Positions 19,482 through 29,012 of a stretch of DNA of 64,000 bases are shown here, one piece after another. Position numbers and translations under genes: made by a program. The DNA comes from Methylomonas sp. LL1 (GTDB taxonomy: Bacteria; Pseudomonadota; Gammaproteobacteria; Methylococcales; Methylomonadaceae), in NCBI RefSeq assembly GCF_015711015.1, contig NZ_CP064653.1, forward strand, positions 2,232,001 through 2,296,000. Direction: 5' to 3'. Under the pieces are notes generated by a model. The model did not search any database and had not been told where the DNA came from. It was given only the letters and a program-made list of their open reading frames with translations. Each line of letters begins with the position of its first letter. The first letter of the stretch is position 1.

Positions 19482-20081
19482 ATGCCAAAAAGATATTCCG
19501 CTTATTTTTCATTAATTTGTTTATTGCTAGTTCACCCGGCTTCATTTGCGGACTTTCCGCAAACAAAGCTCCATTTCACCATGCTGCCGCCATACTGCTT
19601 AGCTCAAATGCGACCCCATTGGGCTCCGCCGGGTGATCCCAACAAGTGGTCAAAAAAGCTGGGCTCCGGTTTCGCGCACTTACACCATTATTGCGCGGCG
19701 CTTCATTCCTTGAGATTGGCGCAAGAAATCGCTGGGATCAATAAAAAACAAAAAGAAACCCGCTTAAGCAAACTTCGGGAAGTGATGACCAACATTCAAT
19801 ACATGGAAGATAAGGCGGAACCCTCTTTTGTTTTGTTTTCACATATCTATACCACAAAGGCCGAGGCACTTTTCGAACTTGGCCATCCTAACGATGCCGT
19901 AGACTCCTTGAATATGGCCATTGAACGAAATAAAAGATTTCCCAAGCCCTATAGGCTTTTAGCGGATTATTATATTAAGCAAGGAAAGCAGAATGAGGCG
20001 CGCGATATATTGCAGGAAGGGCTAAAACACTCCCCCGACTCCAAAATATTAATGAAGAAACTACAAAAGATTGGTAAATAA
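19482..20081 (+). CDS. Secreted TPR-repeat protein of the exosortase locus
   Basis: A 199-residue protein with a Sec signal peptide (hydrophobic core about 8-20, cleavage near ASFA-D). A family-specific segment follows with LPPYCLAQMRPHWAPPGDPNKW and LHHYCAAL, carrying conserved-looking cysteines, and then at least two TPR units between about 125 and 199. Proteins of this kind are common in PEP-CTERM/exosortase A genomes, where they may support glycan or EPS assembly in the periplasm. The exact role is unknown. A GAGGA ribosome site lies upstream. Confidence 0.7.
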   Translation: MPKRYSAYFSLICLLLVHPASFADFPQTKLHFTMLPPYCLAQMRPHWAPPGDPNKWSKKLGSGFAHLHHYCAALHSLRLAQEIAGINKKQKETRLSKLREVMTNIQYMEDKAEPSFVLFSHIYTTKAEALFELGHPNDAVDSLNMAIERNKRFPKPYRLLADYYIKQGKQNEARDILQEGLKHSPDSKILMKKLQKIGK

Positions 20082-20100
20082 ATTTTCGGCCCAAGAAATC

Positions 20101-20170
20101 AACCGTTCGCCGAGCGGTAACTAAGCCAAATATTCGCTTCGACGCTGCTCAGCGAACGAGAGAATATTGC
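20101..20170. repeat. Palindrome-rich intergenic sequence, possible dispersed repeat
   Basis: The gap between the TPR gene and the deacetylase holds CCG-ttcgccgag-CGG and an outer stem AATATTC/GAATATT (about 20129-20166). The stem encloses CGCTTCGACGCTGCTCAGCGAACG, a pattern often seen in dispersed bacterial hairpin repeats. No second copy was found in this window, so repeat status is an inference. Confidence 0.35.
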
Positions 20171-20230
20171 ATTGGCTATGAATAAAATATTTTCAAAATC
20201 GCCTTATATATACACCAACAATTAAAAATC

Positions 20231-21037
20231 ATGCTAATCGATCCATTGTCCAGGCGTTTCATGCTTAATATCGGTCAAAACGGCCTAATTGTTTTGATGT
20301 ATCATGCTATTGAAGATAATAATATTAAGCCGACCTGGCCTTATGCGGTTTCCTTGCAACAGTTCAAAAATCAGCTTGACCTGTTAAACGATCAAAACTG
20401 GACAACCATTGGCTCCGACAGCTTAAGCTCCGGAATTACCAACCTACCCGACAAAGCAGTTTTAATTACCTTCGATGACGGCTACGCCAACAATTTCATA
20501 GCCTTTCAAGAATTAGCCAAACGGAACATGAAAGCCAGTTGGTTTGTGGCCACTCGAGATATAGGCCAAATGTCCTCATGGATTGATGACAATACCCCAT
20601 CCTACCCGTTACTGGCTGCATCGCAACTATCTGAAATGCATGCCGCCGGCATGGAAATCGGCTCCCACACCCATTCTCACAGCCGGCTCACCCAACTCGG
20701 CGCCGAGCAAATCGATCGGGAACTCCGTGAATCGAAAACGGCTATCGAAACATTATTGAATACCCCGGTGATCAGCCTGGCCTATCCTTACGGTCAATAT
20801 AATGCTTCAGTGGTTAGCGCCGCACGATCGGCGGGCTATCGGATTGCCTTTACCACTCATTCCGGCTTTGGATTGGTTAACGACGATTTGATGCAGGTTA
20901 GGCGCATTTCAATTATGGCTGGCGATTCATTATCCATATTCGCTCGCAAGCTGGCTTTTGCCGATAACGATGTGAGTTGGCCCCACTTAGGCGCTTATGT
21001 GTATGAGCGCTTAAAAGATCGGATGAAAACCTTATGA
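20231..21037 (+). CDS. Polysaccharide deacetylase (NodB-type)
   Basis: A 268-residue carbohydrate esterase family 4 protein. The metal-dependent site is visible: TFDDGYANN (Asp pair, about 78-86) and the His pair in GSHTHSHSRL (about 143-152). YPYGQYN matches motif 4. It would remove N-acetyl groups from an aminosugar-containing glycan. No signal peptide is apparent, which is common for exosortase-A-associated deacetylases (XrtA-associated family). The stop overlaps the next glycosyltransferase start (ATGA). Confidence 0.88.
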   Translation: MLIDPLSRRFMLNIGQNGLIVLMYHAIEDNNIKPTWPYAVSLQQFKNQLDLLNDQNWTTIGSDSLSSGITNLPDKAVLITFDDGYANNFIAFQELAKRNMKASWFVATRDIGQMSSWIDDNTPSYPLLAASQLSEMHAAGMEIGSHTHSHSRLTQLGAEQIDRELRESKTAIETLLNTPVISLAYPYGQYNASVVSAARSAGYRIAFTTHSGFGLVNDDLMQVRRISIMAGDSLSIFARKLAFADNDVSWPHLGAYVYERLKDRMKTL

Positions 21038-21966
21038 GCAACGCCTACCCTTTGATTTCGGTAATCATGCCCTGCTTTAATGCTGAACGCCATCTTTTAC
21101 AGGGCATTGAGAGCGTGTTCGATCAGACTTATCCCTGTTTGGAATTGATCGTTATAAACGACGGCTCAACGGATAGCAGTTTACAAATTCTCCAGTCCAT
21201 AAACGATCCCAGGCTGAGTGTTTTAGATCAAGCAAATCAAGGTGTTTGTAAAAGCCGTAACCGGGGGATATTGGCCGCGAAAGGTGATTTGATCGCGTTT
21301 CTGGACGCCGACGATACCTGGCATCCGGATTGTCTGTCTATGCTCTACCAAGGCTTAATAAGTGACCCATCCGCCCTGTTGGCCTATTGTGGCTGGCAAA
21401 ACGTTGGCCTGCCCGGAGCAGCGGGAAAACCTTACATACCGCCCGATTATGAAAACGAGCACAAATTAACCTCTCTATTCGAACATTGTTGTTGGCCGAT
21501 TCATGCATGCCTCACCCGCAAAAATGCAATCATCGACGCGGGAATGTTCGATGAAAGCTTGATCACTTCGGAGGATTTTTTGTTATGGCTAAAAATCGGC
21601 TCCCAACACAAAATCATTCGGGTTCCCGAGGTACTAGCCTTTTATCATTTCCATGGCGGACCACAAGCGACTCAAAATAAAGAACAGGCTGCGTTAAATC
21701 ATTGGTATGCGCAGCAAAACTTTCTTCAACGTCATCCTGAAATAATATCTATACTAGGCCGACAGCATCTCAGGCACCTGATGCATGGCGAGTTATTGCA
21801 TCGTGGTTTTGAGTGCTATTGGAAACGTGACCTTAAAGCCGCTCGAGCTATTTTTAGAACGGTTATGCGGCAAGGTTATGGCTCCATCAAGGATTGGTTT
21901 TATATGCTACCGGCTTTATTGCCTTTTGCTATCCATCGTTCGTTAATACAACTGCTTAGCCGATGA
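21034..21966 (+). CDS. Family 2 glycosyltransferase
   Basis: A 310-residue GT-A enzyme with ISVIMPCFNAERHL, VINDGSTDSS and the DADDTWHPD metal site. Both ends overlap neighbours by four bases, so it is translationally coupled to the deacetylase upstream and the GT2 downstream. The sugar is not predictable. Confidence 0.9.
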   Translation: MSNAYPLISVIMPCFNAERHLLQGIESVFDQTYPCLELIVINDGSTDSSLQILQSINDPRLSVLDQANQGVCKSRNRGILAAKGDLIAFLDADDTWHPDCLSMLYQGLISDPSALLAYCGWQNVGLPGAAGKPYIPPDYENEHKLTSLFEHCCWPIHACLTRKNAIIDAGMFDESLITSEDFLLWLKIGSQHKIIRVPEVLAFYHFHGGPQATQNKEQAALNHWYAQQNFLQRHPEIISILGRQHLRHLMHGELLHRGFECYWKRDLKAARAIFRTVMRQGYGSIKDWFYMLPALLPFAIHRSLIQLLSR

Positions 21967-22901
21967 CTCATAAAATTAAAATCACGTTTGCTTTTTGCAC
22001 CTACAACCGGGCGGCTCGTTTAGAAAAATTAATCACGGCAATGCGTGCTCAAACTTGCTCTTTTCCGTTTGAAATTCTAGCGATTAATAACAATAGTCAA
22101 GATAACACGCTTGAAGAACTCCAACGACTGGCAATTCAATCCGGCGCACCATTGCGATTCGTGACCGAGACCGTTCAAGGCATCGTTGCCGCCAGGAACA
22201 GAGCGATCGATGAAGCTATGGGCTCCGATATTTTGATTTTTATCGATGACGATGAAATTCCTTTGCCCGGATTACTGGAAGGCGCCTGCCAATCTATCCT
22301 GCACGATGGCGCGGATTGTGTCGGAGGCCGTGTCATTGTCGACTTTTCCGACCAAAAAAGACCCGACTGGTTGAGCGATGACTTATTAGGCTTTTTAGCC
22401 GAAGTAAACCATGGTGATCAAGATTTTTGGATTAAGGATGAAAAAACCCCAATCTGGACGGCTAATGTCGCTTACAACATGGACATCTTTACAAATAACC
22501 CCGAGATCAGATTCGATAAGCGCTACGATAGAATAGGCAATGTTATAGGCGGCGGCTCGGACCTAATGTTGTTCAAGTCGTTAGTCAATAAAGGTTTTAA
22601 ACTGCGTTACTGTTCAAACATGGCTGTTTTGCACTCAGTCGAGCCATGGCGATTGCATAGACGCTACTTCCTTAAGTTGCATTTTTTATCGGGTTACCGC
22701 ACGGCTTTTTACGAAACGCTAGAATATAAACAAGGCATATTCGGTATTCCTTTTTATTTATTCATTCAAACCTTTAAACAATTCTACCTAAGCTTGACGC
22801 TGTTGCTTAAAAGCAAACCCTATATGCGTCAAACCATGAACTTTACCCATGCCTTAGGCCTGATGTATGGCTGTTTCTCCAGATGGAAATCCGCCCATTA
22901 A
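21963..22901 (+). CDS. Family 2 glycosyltransferase
   Basis: A 312-residue GT-A enzyme. It begins IKITFAFCTYNRAARL, has NNNSQDNT in place of the DDGS motif and a DDDEIP metal site near residue 96, the pattern of GT2 enzymes that extend capsule-like glycans. A basic, hydrophobic C-terminus suggests membrane association. ATGA overlap with the upstream gene. Confidence 0.88.
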   Translation: MTHKIKITFAFCTYNRAARLEKLITAMRAQTCSFPFEILAINNNSQDNTLEELQRLAIQSGAPLRFVTETVQGIVAARNRAIDEAMGSDILIFIDDDEIPLPGLLEGACQSILHDGADCVGGRVIVDFSDQKRPDWLSDDLLGFLAEVNHGDQDFWIKDEKTPIWTANVAYNMDIFTNNPEIRFDKRYDRIGNVIGGGSDLMLFKSLVNKGFKLRYCSNMAVLHSVEPWRLHRRYFLKLHFLSGYRTAFYETLEYKQGIFGIPFYLFIQTFKQFYLSLTLLLKSKPYMRQTMNFTHALGLMYGCFSRWKSAH

Positions 22902-22916
22902 ATCGGAGAAACATGA

Positions 22917-23831
22917 ATGGATTATTGTTTTTTTACGCCATCCTATATTGGCGACATTGAGCGAGTATATTTATTAAGGGAATCCATCCGTCACTTTGTT
23001 AAAGAATCATTACCCCACTATTTGATCGTTCCCAAACAGGATTATCAAACATTCAGAGATAAATTCAGTTTGGATAAGAATGTCATAATCCTCAAACAAA
23101 ACGATTATGTTGCCGATTATTTTTACTCAACATTCTTATACCGCTTGCTGAATAGAATAGCACCTCAGCAGTCATGGCGCTTACATACCCAATCGGGAAG
23201 ACCCGGCTGGATTATTCAGCAAATCGTCAAATTGAGCCTTCCCGATATTATCGACGAGGATGCCGCTTTTATCATCGATTCCGATGTATTTTTTATCAGG
23301 CCCTTCTCAATCCATGAGATAGTCAGTCAATCGCCCGATGAAAGAATTTTGATGCGCCGCCAATCAACGGATCAGAGACTAATACACGAAAAACACATAC
23401 AGAGATCCAAAGAAATACTCGGATTGGAAACAGGTACGGCTGAATTTAATTATATGTCGTGGCCGGCTATATTCTATAAAGATTGGGTTAAAAACCTTCA
23501 ATCATATTTAGAGAAAAAGAATGACTGCCATTGGCAATATACGCTGTTTGAAGCAAATACTATTTCAGAATATAGTATTTACGGAGTATACATTGATGAA
23601 ATTGCTAAATTTAAGAACTGCAAGATAATTGCAACCCCTCTGCATCAAGGTATCTGGTCTTATGAGGATTTTATTGACTTCATCAATCGGAAAACCAGCT
23701 ATGGTGCCGACAAGGTTTGTATTGTCATACAATCAAATCTAGATATTTCCGTTGAACAGTATAAGAAACATTTTTATTCATTTTTAAACAAGTCAGGCTC
23801 AGAAGAACCATGCAACCTAGAATCTCAGTAA
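22917..23831 (+). CDS. DUF6492-like putative glycosyltransferase
   Basis: A 304-residue protein with features of the DUF6492 family: CFFTPSYIGDIERVYLLRESI at the start and DEDAAFIIDSDVFFIRPF (about 118-135). The latter has a DxD-like DSD element, suggesting a nucleotide-sugar enzyme, although family activity is not known. Its 3' end overlaps the next GT2 start by 22 bases. AT-rich. Confidence 0.7.
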   Translation: MDYCFFTPSYIGDIERVYLLRESIRHFVKESLPHYLIVPKQDYQTFRDKFSLDKNVIILKQNDYVADYFYSTFLYRLLNRIAPQQSWRLHTQSGRPGWIIQQIVKLSLPDIIDEDAAFIIDSDVFFIRPFSIHEIVSQSPDERILMRRQSTDQRLIHEKHIQRSKEILGLETGTAEFNYMSWPAIFYKDWVKNLQSYLEKKNDCHWQYTLFEANTISEYSIYGVYIDEIAKFKNCKIIATPLHQGIWSYEDFIDFINRKTSYGADKVCIVIQSNLDISVEQYKKHFYSFLNKSGSEEPCNLESQ

Positions 23832-24796
23832 TAGCAACGGTGCGGAATGAGGCGGACTCGATTGCTGTGTTCGTTGAGTCGTTATTAACTCAATCCAAAC
23901 CAGCCGATGAAATCATTATCGTCGATGGCGACAGTCATGACGGAACGAACGAGATATTACAAGAATACGAACATAAAGGAAAAGTCAAACTCATCACAAA
24001 AAGCTGTAATATCGCGGAGGGAAGGAATATTGCTATCCGAAATACCACGAGCGACATCATTGCCGTCACGGATGCGGGATGCCGGCCGGATACCGATTGG
24101 CTTTTCAAAATTACTAAGCCATTATTAGACGACCTTCAAATCCATGCCGTATCGGGTAAGATAATTCCTGAAACTGAAACATACGTCGAATATTATTGCG
24201 GCTTACTCTCTTTACCGGACCACACAACCGACGAACAAGCGAATTTATTTTATGGGCGCTGTAGCGCATTCAGACGCCTGTTATGGGAAAAAGTCAATGG
24301 TTATCCTGAATGGCTTTATACCGCCGAAGATTCTTTATTTGCCCTAGCGGCGCGAAAACAGGGTTTTAATGTCGCCCACGCTGAAGATGCAATCATATTT
24401 TGGAAGCCGCGTGACAGCCTAAAGAAAATTGCAAAAATGTTTTTTTTATATGGAAAAGGAAACGGCCGTATCAACTGGGGCAGCATTAATGGAACTCTGT
24501 ATTGGCTAAGAAATCACGCCTGTTTAATAGCGAGCATCATATTAAGTTTGTTTTATCCAATTTTTTGGTTAGCATCCATCGCAATAGGCTTCTATCTATA
24601 CCAACAAATTGCAAAACCATCACTGACAAAAGTCCGAAAAATCGATCATGGCTGGCGTAGGGAATTGTATGTTCCGCTGATTACATACCTAAGAAATTTA
24701 TCGACAAATCTCGGTTTTTTATATGGTTATTTCGAATACAAGAAAAACCCCGTCTTTAAAAACAAACTTGATAACTATCTAAATTTAGAGAACTAA
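23810..24796 (+). CDS. Family 2 glycosyltransferase with C-terminal membrane segments
   Basis: A 328-residue GT2. ISVIATVRNEADSI and IIVDGDSHDGT at the N-terminus, TDAGCRPD at about 92 as the metal site and AEDSLFALAARKQG as the acceptor motif are visible. Two hydrophobic helices follow near residues 240-270, suggesting direct membrane anchoring. Its stop shares one base with the start of the sulfotransferase gene (TAATG), so the two are translationally coupled. Confidence 0.88.
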   Translation: MQPRISVIATVRNEADSIAVFVESLLTQSKPADEIIIVDGDSHDGTNEILQEYEHKGKVKLITKSCNIAEGRNIAIRNTTSDIIAVTDAGCRPDTDWLFKITKPLLDDLQIHAVSGKIIPETETYVEYYCGLLSLPDHTTDEQANLFYGRCSAFRRLLWEKVNGYPEWLYTAEDSLFALAARKQGFNVAHAEDAIIFWKPRDSLKKIAKMFFLYGKGNGRINWGSINGTLYWLRNHACLIASIILSLFYPIFWLASIAIGFYLYQQIAKPSLTKVRKIDHGWRRELYVPLITYLRNLSTNLGFLYGYFEYKKNPVFKNKLDNYLNLEN

Positions 24797-25659
24797 TGCA
24801 TATGATAGAACAATGCATAAAAAACACTATTGGCTACTTTCTCTCGAAACATTGTATTGATAATCCTATATTTATCGTCGGTTCGGGAAGATCGGGGACC
24901 AGCGTTCTATTGCAGGCTTTAGGCAAGCATGACAAGATAATTGCATTTCCAGGTGAAGCCCCTTTTTTGACGACAATCGGCGGGAGCGGTAGTTTACTGA
25001 GTAGCGAAAATCAACAATATTATCTTTCTTCGCTAAAAATAAGCGTAAATTATTTTTACAACTCTCTCGCCAAGTTTGGTATCGAAAGCTCGGGAGGGGA
25101 AAATTACGCTCTAAAAGAATTTGCCAAGTCTATCTTAAGAACAAAAAAAATCACCCTAAAAAAACATTGGTGCGCAAAAACATTTCCCCCTGAATCAGTA
25201 GCACACGGGCTTGCGAAAGTATATCCCAACGCCAAATTTATTTATATTGTTCGCAACGGCATCGAAGTTGTTCACAGCATGACAAAATTTCATGGCTTCA
25301 AACAAAATGATTTTTCTAAACAGTGCCATATTTGGAGTGATTCAGTTGAAAAATATCACTATCTACATCAATGGCCCAATGCGCTATGTCTTCGCCACGA
25401 ACAATTAGTCCACGACCCCAAAACATTCTTTAATGGAATTTTTGATTTCCTTGACTTACAACTTAATCCAGACTGTATCGATTTCGTTTCGACAAATCTT
25501 ATTCACCCTCTCGACGAACCTGACCAAAAACAGCAGGATGCAATTACCCAACTAAAACAGCGACAAAGCCCTTTTTCAAATTGGCCGGAAGAGCAAAAAA
25601 AAATATTCGAGTCAATCTGTTCCAACTCAATGCAACTGATGAATTATCCAATAGAGTAA
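24796..25659 (+). CDS. Sulfotransferase-family protein
   Basis: A 287-residue sulfotransferase. The PAPS loop is IVGSGRSGTSVLLQAL (about 27-42) and the second site is FIYIVRNGIEVVHSM (about 149-163), with the Arg and Ser that bind the 3'-phosphate. This is a clearer match than the shorter protein at 10828. It would sulfate a glycan or glycoprotein precursor, in line with the adjacent sulfatase-fold protein and O-ligase. AT-rich. Confidence 0.85.
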   Translation: MHMIEQCIKNTIGYFLSKHCIDNPIFIVGSGRSGTSVLLQALGKHDKIIAFPGEAPFLTTIGGSGSLLSSENQQYYLSSLKISVNYFYNSLAKFGIESSGGENYALKEFAKSILRTKKITLKKHWCAKTFPPESVAHGLAKVYPNAKFIYIVRNGIEVVHSMTKFHGFKQNDFSKQCHIWSDSVEKYHYLHQWPNALCLRHEQLVHDPKTFFNGIFDFLDLQLNPDCIDFVSTNLIHPLDEPDQKQQDAITQLKQRQSPFSNWPEEQKKIFESICSNSMQLMNYPIE

Positions 25660-25677
25660 AGAAAACCATACATCTTC

Positions 25678-26940
25678 ATGCGTGACATAACTGTTTTACT
25701 CTTTTTAATATTTCTTATTGTAATTTCTATAAGAAAAGCCTGGTTGGGTGTCTTAGCGCTATCTATTTTTGGCTACATGAACCCACATTCTTATGCATGG
25801 GGTTTTGTTCGTAGCCTGCCGGTTTATTACACTCTTTTTCTTGTCGTTTGCTTTTCATATTTAAAAACAAAAGACAAACAACCGATATTTTTCGACTGGC
25901 GGGTAAAGTCATTCTTATTTCTATGGTTTTATTTTTGCATAACTACCGTATTCGCCTGGGTTCAATTTGCCGCCATCCCAAAGTTGATTGAAGTTACTAA
26001 AATATATATACCATTCTTTTTTACATTGGCTCTAATTAATACCAAGGAAAAACTTTATTACCTGATCATTACTATTGCCTGCTCAATTGGCATAATTGCA
26101 TTCAAAGGCGGACTATTTGCACTTGCTACCGGATTCAGTTATCGGGTTTGGGGTCCAAGCGGTACTCAATATTTTGGCAATAACGAGTTTGCCTTGATGA
26201 CAATTATTGCCATCCCTTTACTGATACTTTTCCGCAACGAAACCCAAAACAATTCAATTAAGCTTTTTTTATTAGTGGCCATTCCGGTTTGCGTTGCTTC
26301 AGCTATTTCATCCTGGTCTCGGGGCGCGCTATTAGCGCTTATTGGCAGCAGCACTTATCTGATATGGCATAGCAAACGTAAATTTTTACTCGCCCCCGCC
26401 GTTGTCGGTGGTGTGATTTTTTCCTTGCCTTATCTTCCCGAGAAATGGTTTAACCGTATGCAAACCATCGAAACATACGAAGAGGATAAATCCGCGCTCG
26501 GCCGACTGGAAGTGTGGCGAGATGGTTGGAATTATGCGCTTGATCATCCGTTCGTCGGTGCCGGATTTGAAGGTTGGCGCATGGTATCCATGCGCGATTG
26601 GCATAGCGCATATGTCGAAATATTCTCGGAACATGGTTTTATCGCTTTCGGCATTTGGCTTTCAATGATTTTAGGCAGCTTACTCAGTCTTACACGCTTA
26701 CAAAGCATGACAAGAAACTATCCCGAGCTTAAATGGGTTAATACCTATTCTATATCCCTCAAAGCCTCGCTTATTGCCTATATGATAGGCGCGGCATTTC
26801 TTGGCGTTTCTTATTGGGATTTGCTTTATCACTTAATCTTTATTGCCGCCTTGACTAAAAAATTCGCGCTGGAAGAACTCGATATTTTGTTGAAAAACCA
26901 ATTCGATTCCCGGAACAAGCATCTTAGGCACTTGTATTAA
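25678..26940 (+). CDS. Exosortase-A-associated O-glycosylation ligase
   Basis: A 420-residue polytopic membrane protein of the O-antigen ligase/Wzy superfamily, most like the exosortase-system type 1 ligase (TIGR03097). Supporting features are the GYMNPHSYAWGF segment (about 36-47), a long periplasmic loop with an Arg-rich region (SSWSRGALLAL) and the conserved W-x-D-G-W-x-Y-A-L motif (about 279-288). It is thought to transfer a glycan to PEP-CTERM proteins after exosortase action. Together with xrtA at 6980 it argues that this locus makes a glycan for protein decoration or the linked EPS. Confidence 0.9.
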   Translation: MRDITVLLFLIFLIVISIRKAWLGVLALSIFGYMNPHSYAWGFVRSLPVYYTLFLVVCFSYLKTKDKQPIFFDWRVKSFLFLWFYFCITTVFAWVQFAAIPKLIEVTKIYIPFFFTLALINTKEKLYYLIITIACSIGIIAFKGGLFALATGFSYRVWGPSGTQYFGNNEFALMTIIAIPLLILFRNETQNNSIKLFLLVAIPVCVASAISSWSRGALLALIGSSTYLIWHSKRKFLLAPAVVGGVIFSLPYLPEKWFNRMQTIETYEEDKSALGRLEVWRDGWNYALDHPFVGAGFEGWRMVSMRDWHSAYVEIFSEHGFIAFGIWLSMILGSLLSLTRLQSMTRNYPELKWVNTYSISLKASLIAYMIGAAFLGVSYWDLLYHLIFIAALTKKFALEELDILLKNQFDSRNKHLRHLY

Positions 26941-26942
26941 AC

Positions 26943-29012
26943 ATGGCCGACATTTTTTATTTCTTGATATTTACCCCGTTGGTAATTTCATGTTTACTGA
27001 CTCTGGCATTAGCAACAATCGCACTGAGCAGTTACAGCCGGACGGGACCAAAGATCAAACATGCTATTGAAAATAATTTCCGCTTATACGCGATTTTGGC
27101 TTTTCTTCGACTTTCGGCTTGGTCCTTAATCATATTTTTTTTTCTTGCGCTACCCGGCCCCATTGTTTTATTTGCCGCGGCAAAATTTGCACATTCTGAA
27201 CCATTGACGCTATCGAACAGCATTTTCGCTTCATTAACCGCTATTGCCCTATCATCTGCCTATGCGGCATCTGATCACCTTTTATATATTCCTGCTTCTT
27301 TACAACTTTCTTGCCAATTTCGTTTTTCCAGACTATTACCATTATGGCGCAGGCTAACACCTAACCGTCTGTTATTATTCAAATCCTTGCTCATAGCCAT
27401 CACTCTGCCATCATCAATAGTCTCGGCTTATTATTCTTATTTGGGAAATAATAATTTATTGACTTATTATTTTATAGTATTTACCGGCCTTTATACGTTT
27501 GTGATCACCTGGAACAAGTATCGGAGCGACAGGCTTCCCGTTACCCAATCAGGTTCAAATAAATTCAATATTGTCATGATCGGCGTTGATACTCTTCGGA
27601 TTGATAAGATTGGAGAATATGCTTACCATAGAAAATTAACACCCAATATTGACAAACTCTGCACTCGGGGTGTTCTGTTCGAAAACTGTATTACTCCCTT
27701 GGCCCGCACCGCGCCAAGCTTGACGTCCTTTCTTGCATCTTTATGGCCACACAATCACCAAATCAGGGACAATTACCCTGATTCCGCTCAGACAGAGTTA
27801 CCACAAGATAACTTAATACGAATTTTGAACAAGCAGGGTTACTTGACTGCCGCTATTTCCGACTGGGCCGGAGCTGATTTTAAAAAAATCAATTTTGGCT
27901 TTAAACATATGTCTGTACCCGAAGACCAGTGGAATTTAAAACTTTTACTCAGACAGGGACCGGCCTATTTGCGGCTTTTTTTATCCCTATTTACCCACAA
28001 TCGTTTCGGCAAACACTTTTTACCCGAATTATATTATCTGGCCGGCGTTCCCTTGACCAGTCACCTTGGCCTAGAGTGCCGCGACACCATTACCCGTTTG
28101 ACTGAAAATGACCAACCCTTCCTGATCAACCTTTTCACATCATCCACCCACGTACCTTTCGGCTCCGAATACCCTTACTATAACTTGTTCACACCCAAGG
28201 ATTATGCTGGCGATTCACGCTTTATCATGGGCGACCTCAGCACCGCGGAGCGTATTGTCGAGAGCCAGGAGTCCGGCCTGGAAACGCATGATCTCAGTCA
28301 GATTATTAATTTATACGATAGCTGCGTAAAAGAATTCGACGACGAAGTCGGTAAGATTATCGACCATATCGAAAAATGTGGTTTGAGGGATAACACTTAC
28401 ATCGTGCTATACAGTGATCATGGTACGGATTTTTTCGAAACCGAGTGCTGGGGGCAAGGTAATACCCTGATTGGCAGCGACCCCAGTAGCCGGATACCGC
28501 TGATTATTTGTGGCCCCGGCCTACCGGAAAACGTCAAATTCAGCCATGTCTGCCGTTCGATCGACTTTATGCCAACCATGCTGGATATATTGGGCATGGA
28601 GATACCGAAAAATATCGATGGCGTGAGTTTGCTGCCTTATTTGAAGGATAATTCAAACCCTAATTTGTACGCTTATCAAGAAACCGGTGTATGGATGGGA
28701 AAAATACCGGGTCTACATCCGGATCAGATTACTTACCCGGACATTATCGAATTGCTGACTATTCCGGATATCGAGTCCGGCACCTTGGTCATAGACGAAA
28801 AATATTACCCAACGGTGATTGAAGCCAAGAACCGTTCCATCCAGAATGACCGTTGGAAACTACTCTACATTCCGACTTACCACGGCCCGGTTTATCAATT
28901 ATACGATCTGAAAAATGATCCTTATCGCGATGTGATTGACCTGTACCCGGATATTGTTGCCGAACTCAGACCTAAACTGGACGAATGGATATTCAGTCCA
29001 ACCATTCAATGA
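26943..29012 (+). CDS. Membrane sulfatase-fold protein (alkaline phosphatase superfamily), Thr nucleophile
   Basis: A 689-residue protein. About five membrane helices (1-200) precede a sulfatase/phosphotransferase fold. The metal-binding Asp is in MIGVDTLR (about 212-219) and the distal Asp-His is in LYSDHGTDF (about 482-490). The usual sulfatase C/S-x-P-S-R is replaced by T-A-P-S-L, so no formylglycine can form. A Thr nucleophile is typical of phosphoglycerol and phosphoethanolamine transferases with this layout. It may add or move a phospho-substituent on the glycan rather than cleave sulfate. Its end overlaps the convergent YcgN gene. Confidence 0.8.
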   Translation: MADIFYFLIFTPLVISCLLTLALATIALSSYSRTGPKIKHAIENNFRLYAILAFLRLSAWSLIIFFFLALPGPIVLFAAAKFAHSEPLTLSNSIFASLTAIALSSAYAASDHLLYIPASLQLSCQFRFSRLLPLWRRLTPNRLLLFKSLLIAITLPSSIVSAYYSYLGNNNLLTYYFIVFTGLYTFVITWNKYRSDRLPVTQSGSNKFNIVMIGVDTLRIDKIGEYAYHRKLTPNIDKLCTRGVLFENCITPLARTAPSLTSFLASLWPHNHQIRDNYPDSAQTELPQDNLIRILNKQGYLTAAISDWAGADFKKINFGFKHMSVPEDQWNLKLLLRQGPAYLRLFLSLFTHNRFGKHFLPELYYLAGVPLTSHLGLECRDTITRLTENDQPFLINLFTSSTHVPFGSEYPYYNLFTPKDYAGDSRFIMGDLSTAERIVESQESGLETHDLSQIINLYDSCVKEFDDEVGKIIDHIEKCGLRDNTYIVLYSDHGTDFFETECWGQGNTLIGSDPSSRIPLIICGPGLPENVKFSHVCRSIDFMPTMLDILGMEIPKNIDGVSLLPYLKDNSNPNLYAYQETGVWMGKIPGLHPDQITYPDIIELLTIPDIESGTLVIDEKYYPTVIEAKNRSIQNDRWKLLYIPTYHGPVYQLYDLKNDPYRDVIDLYPDIVAELRPKLDEWIFSPTIQ

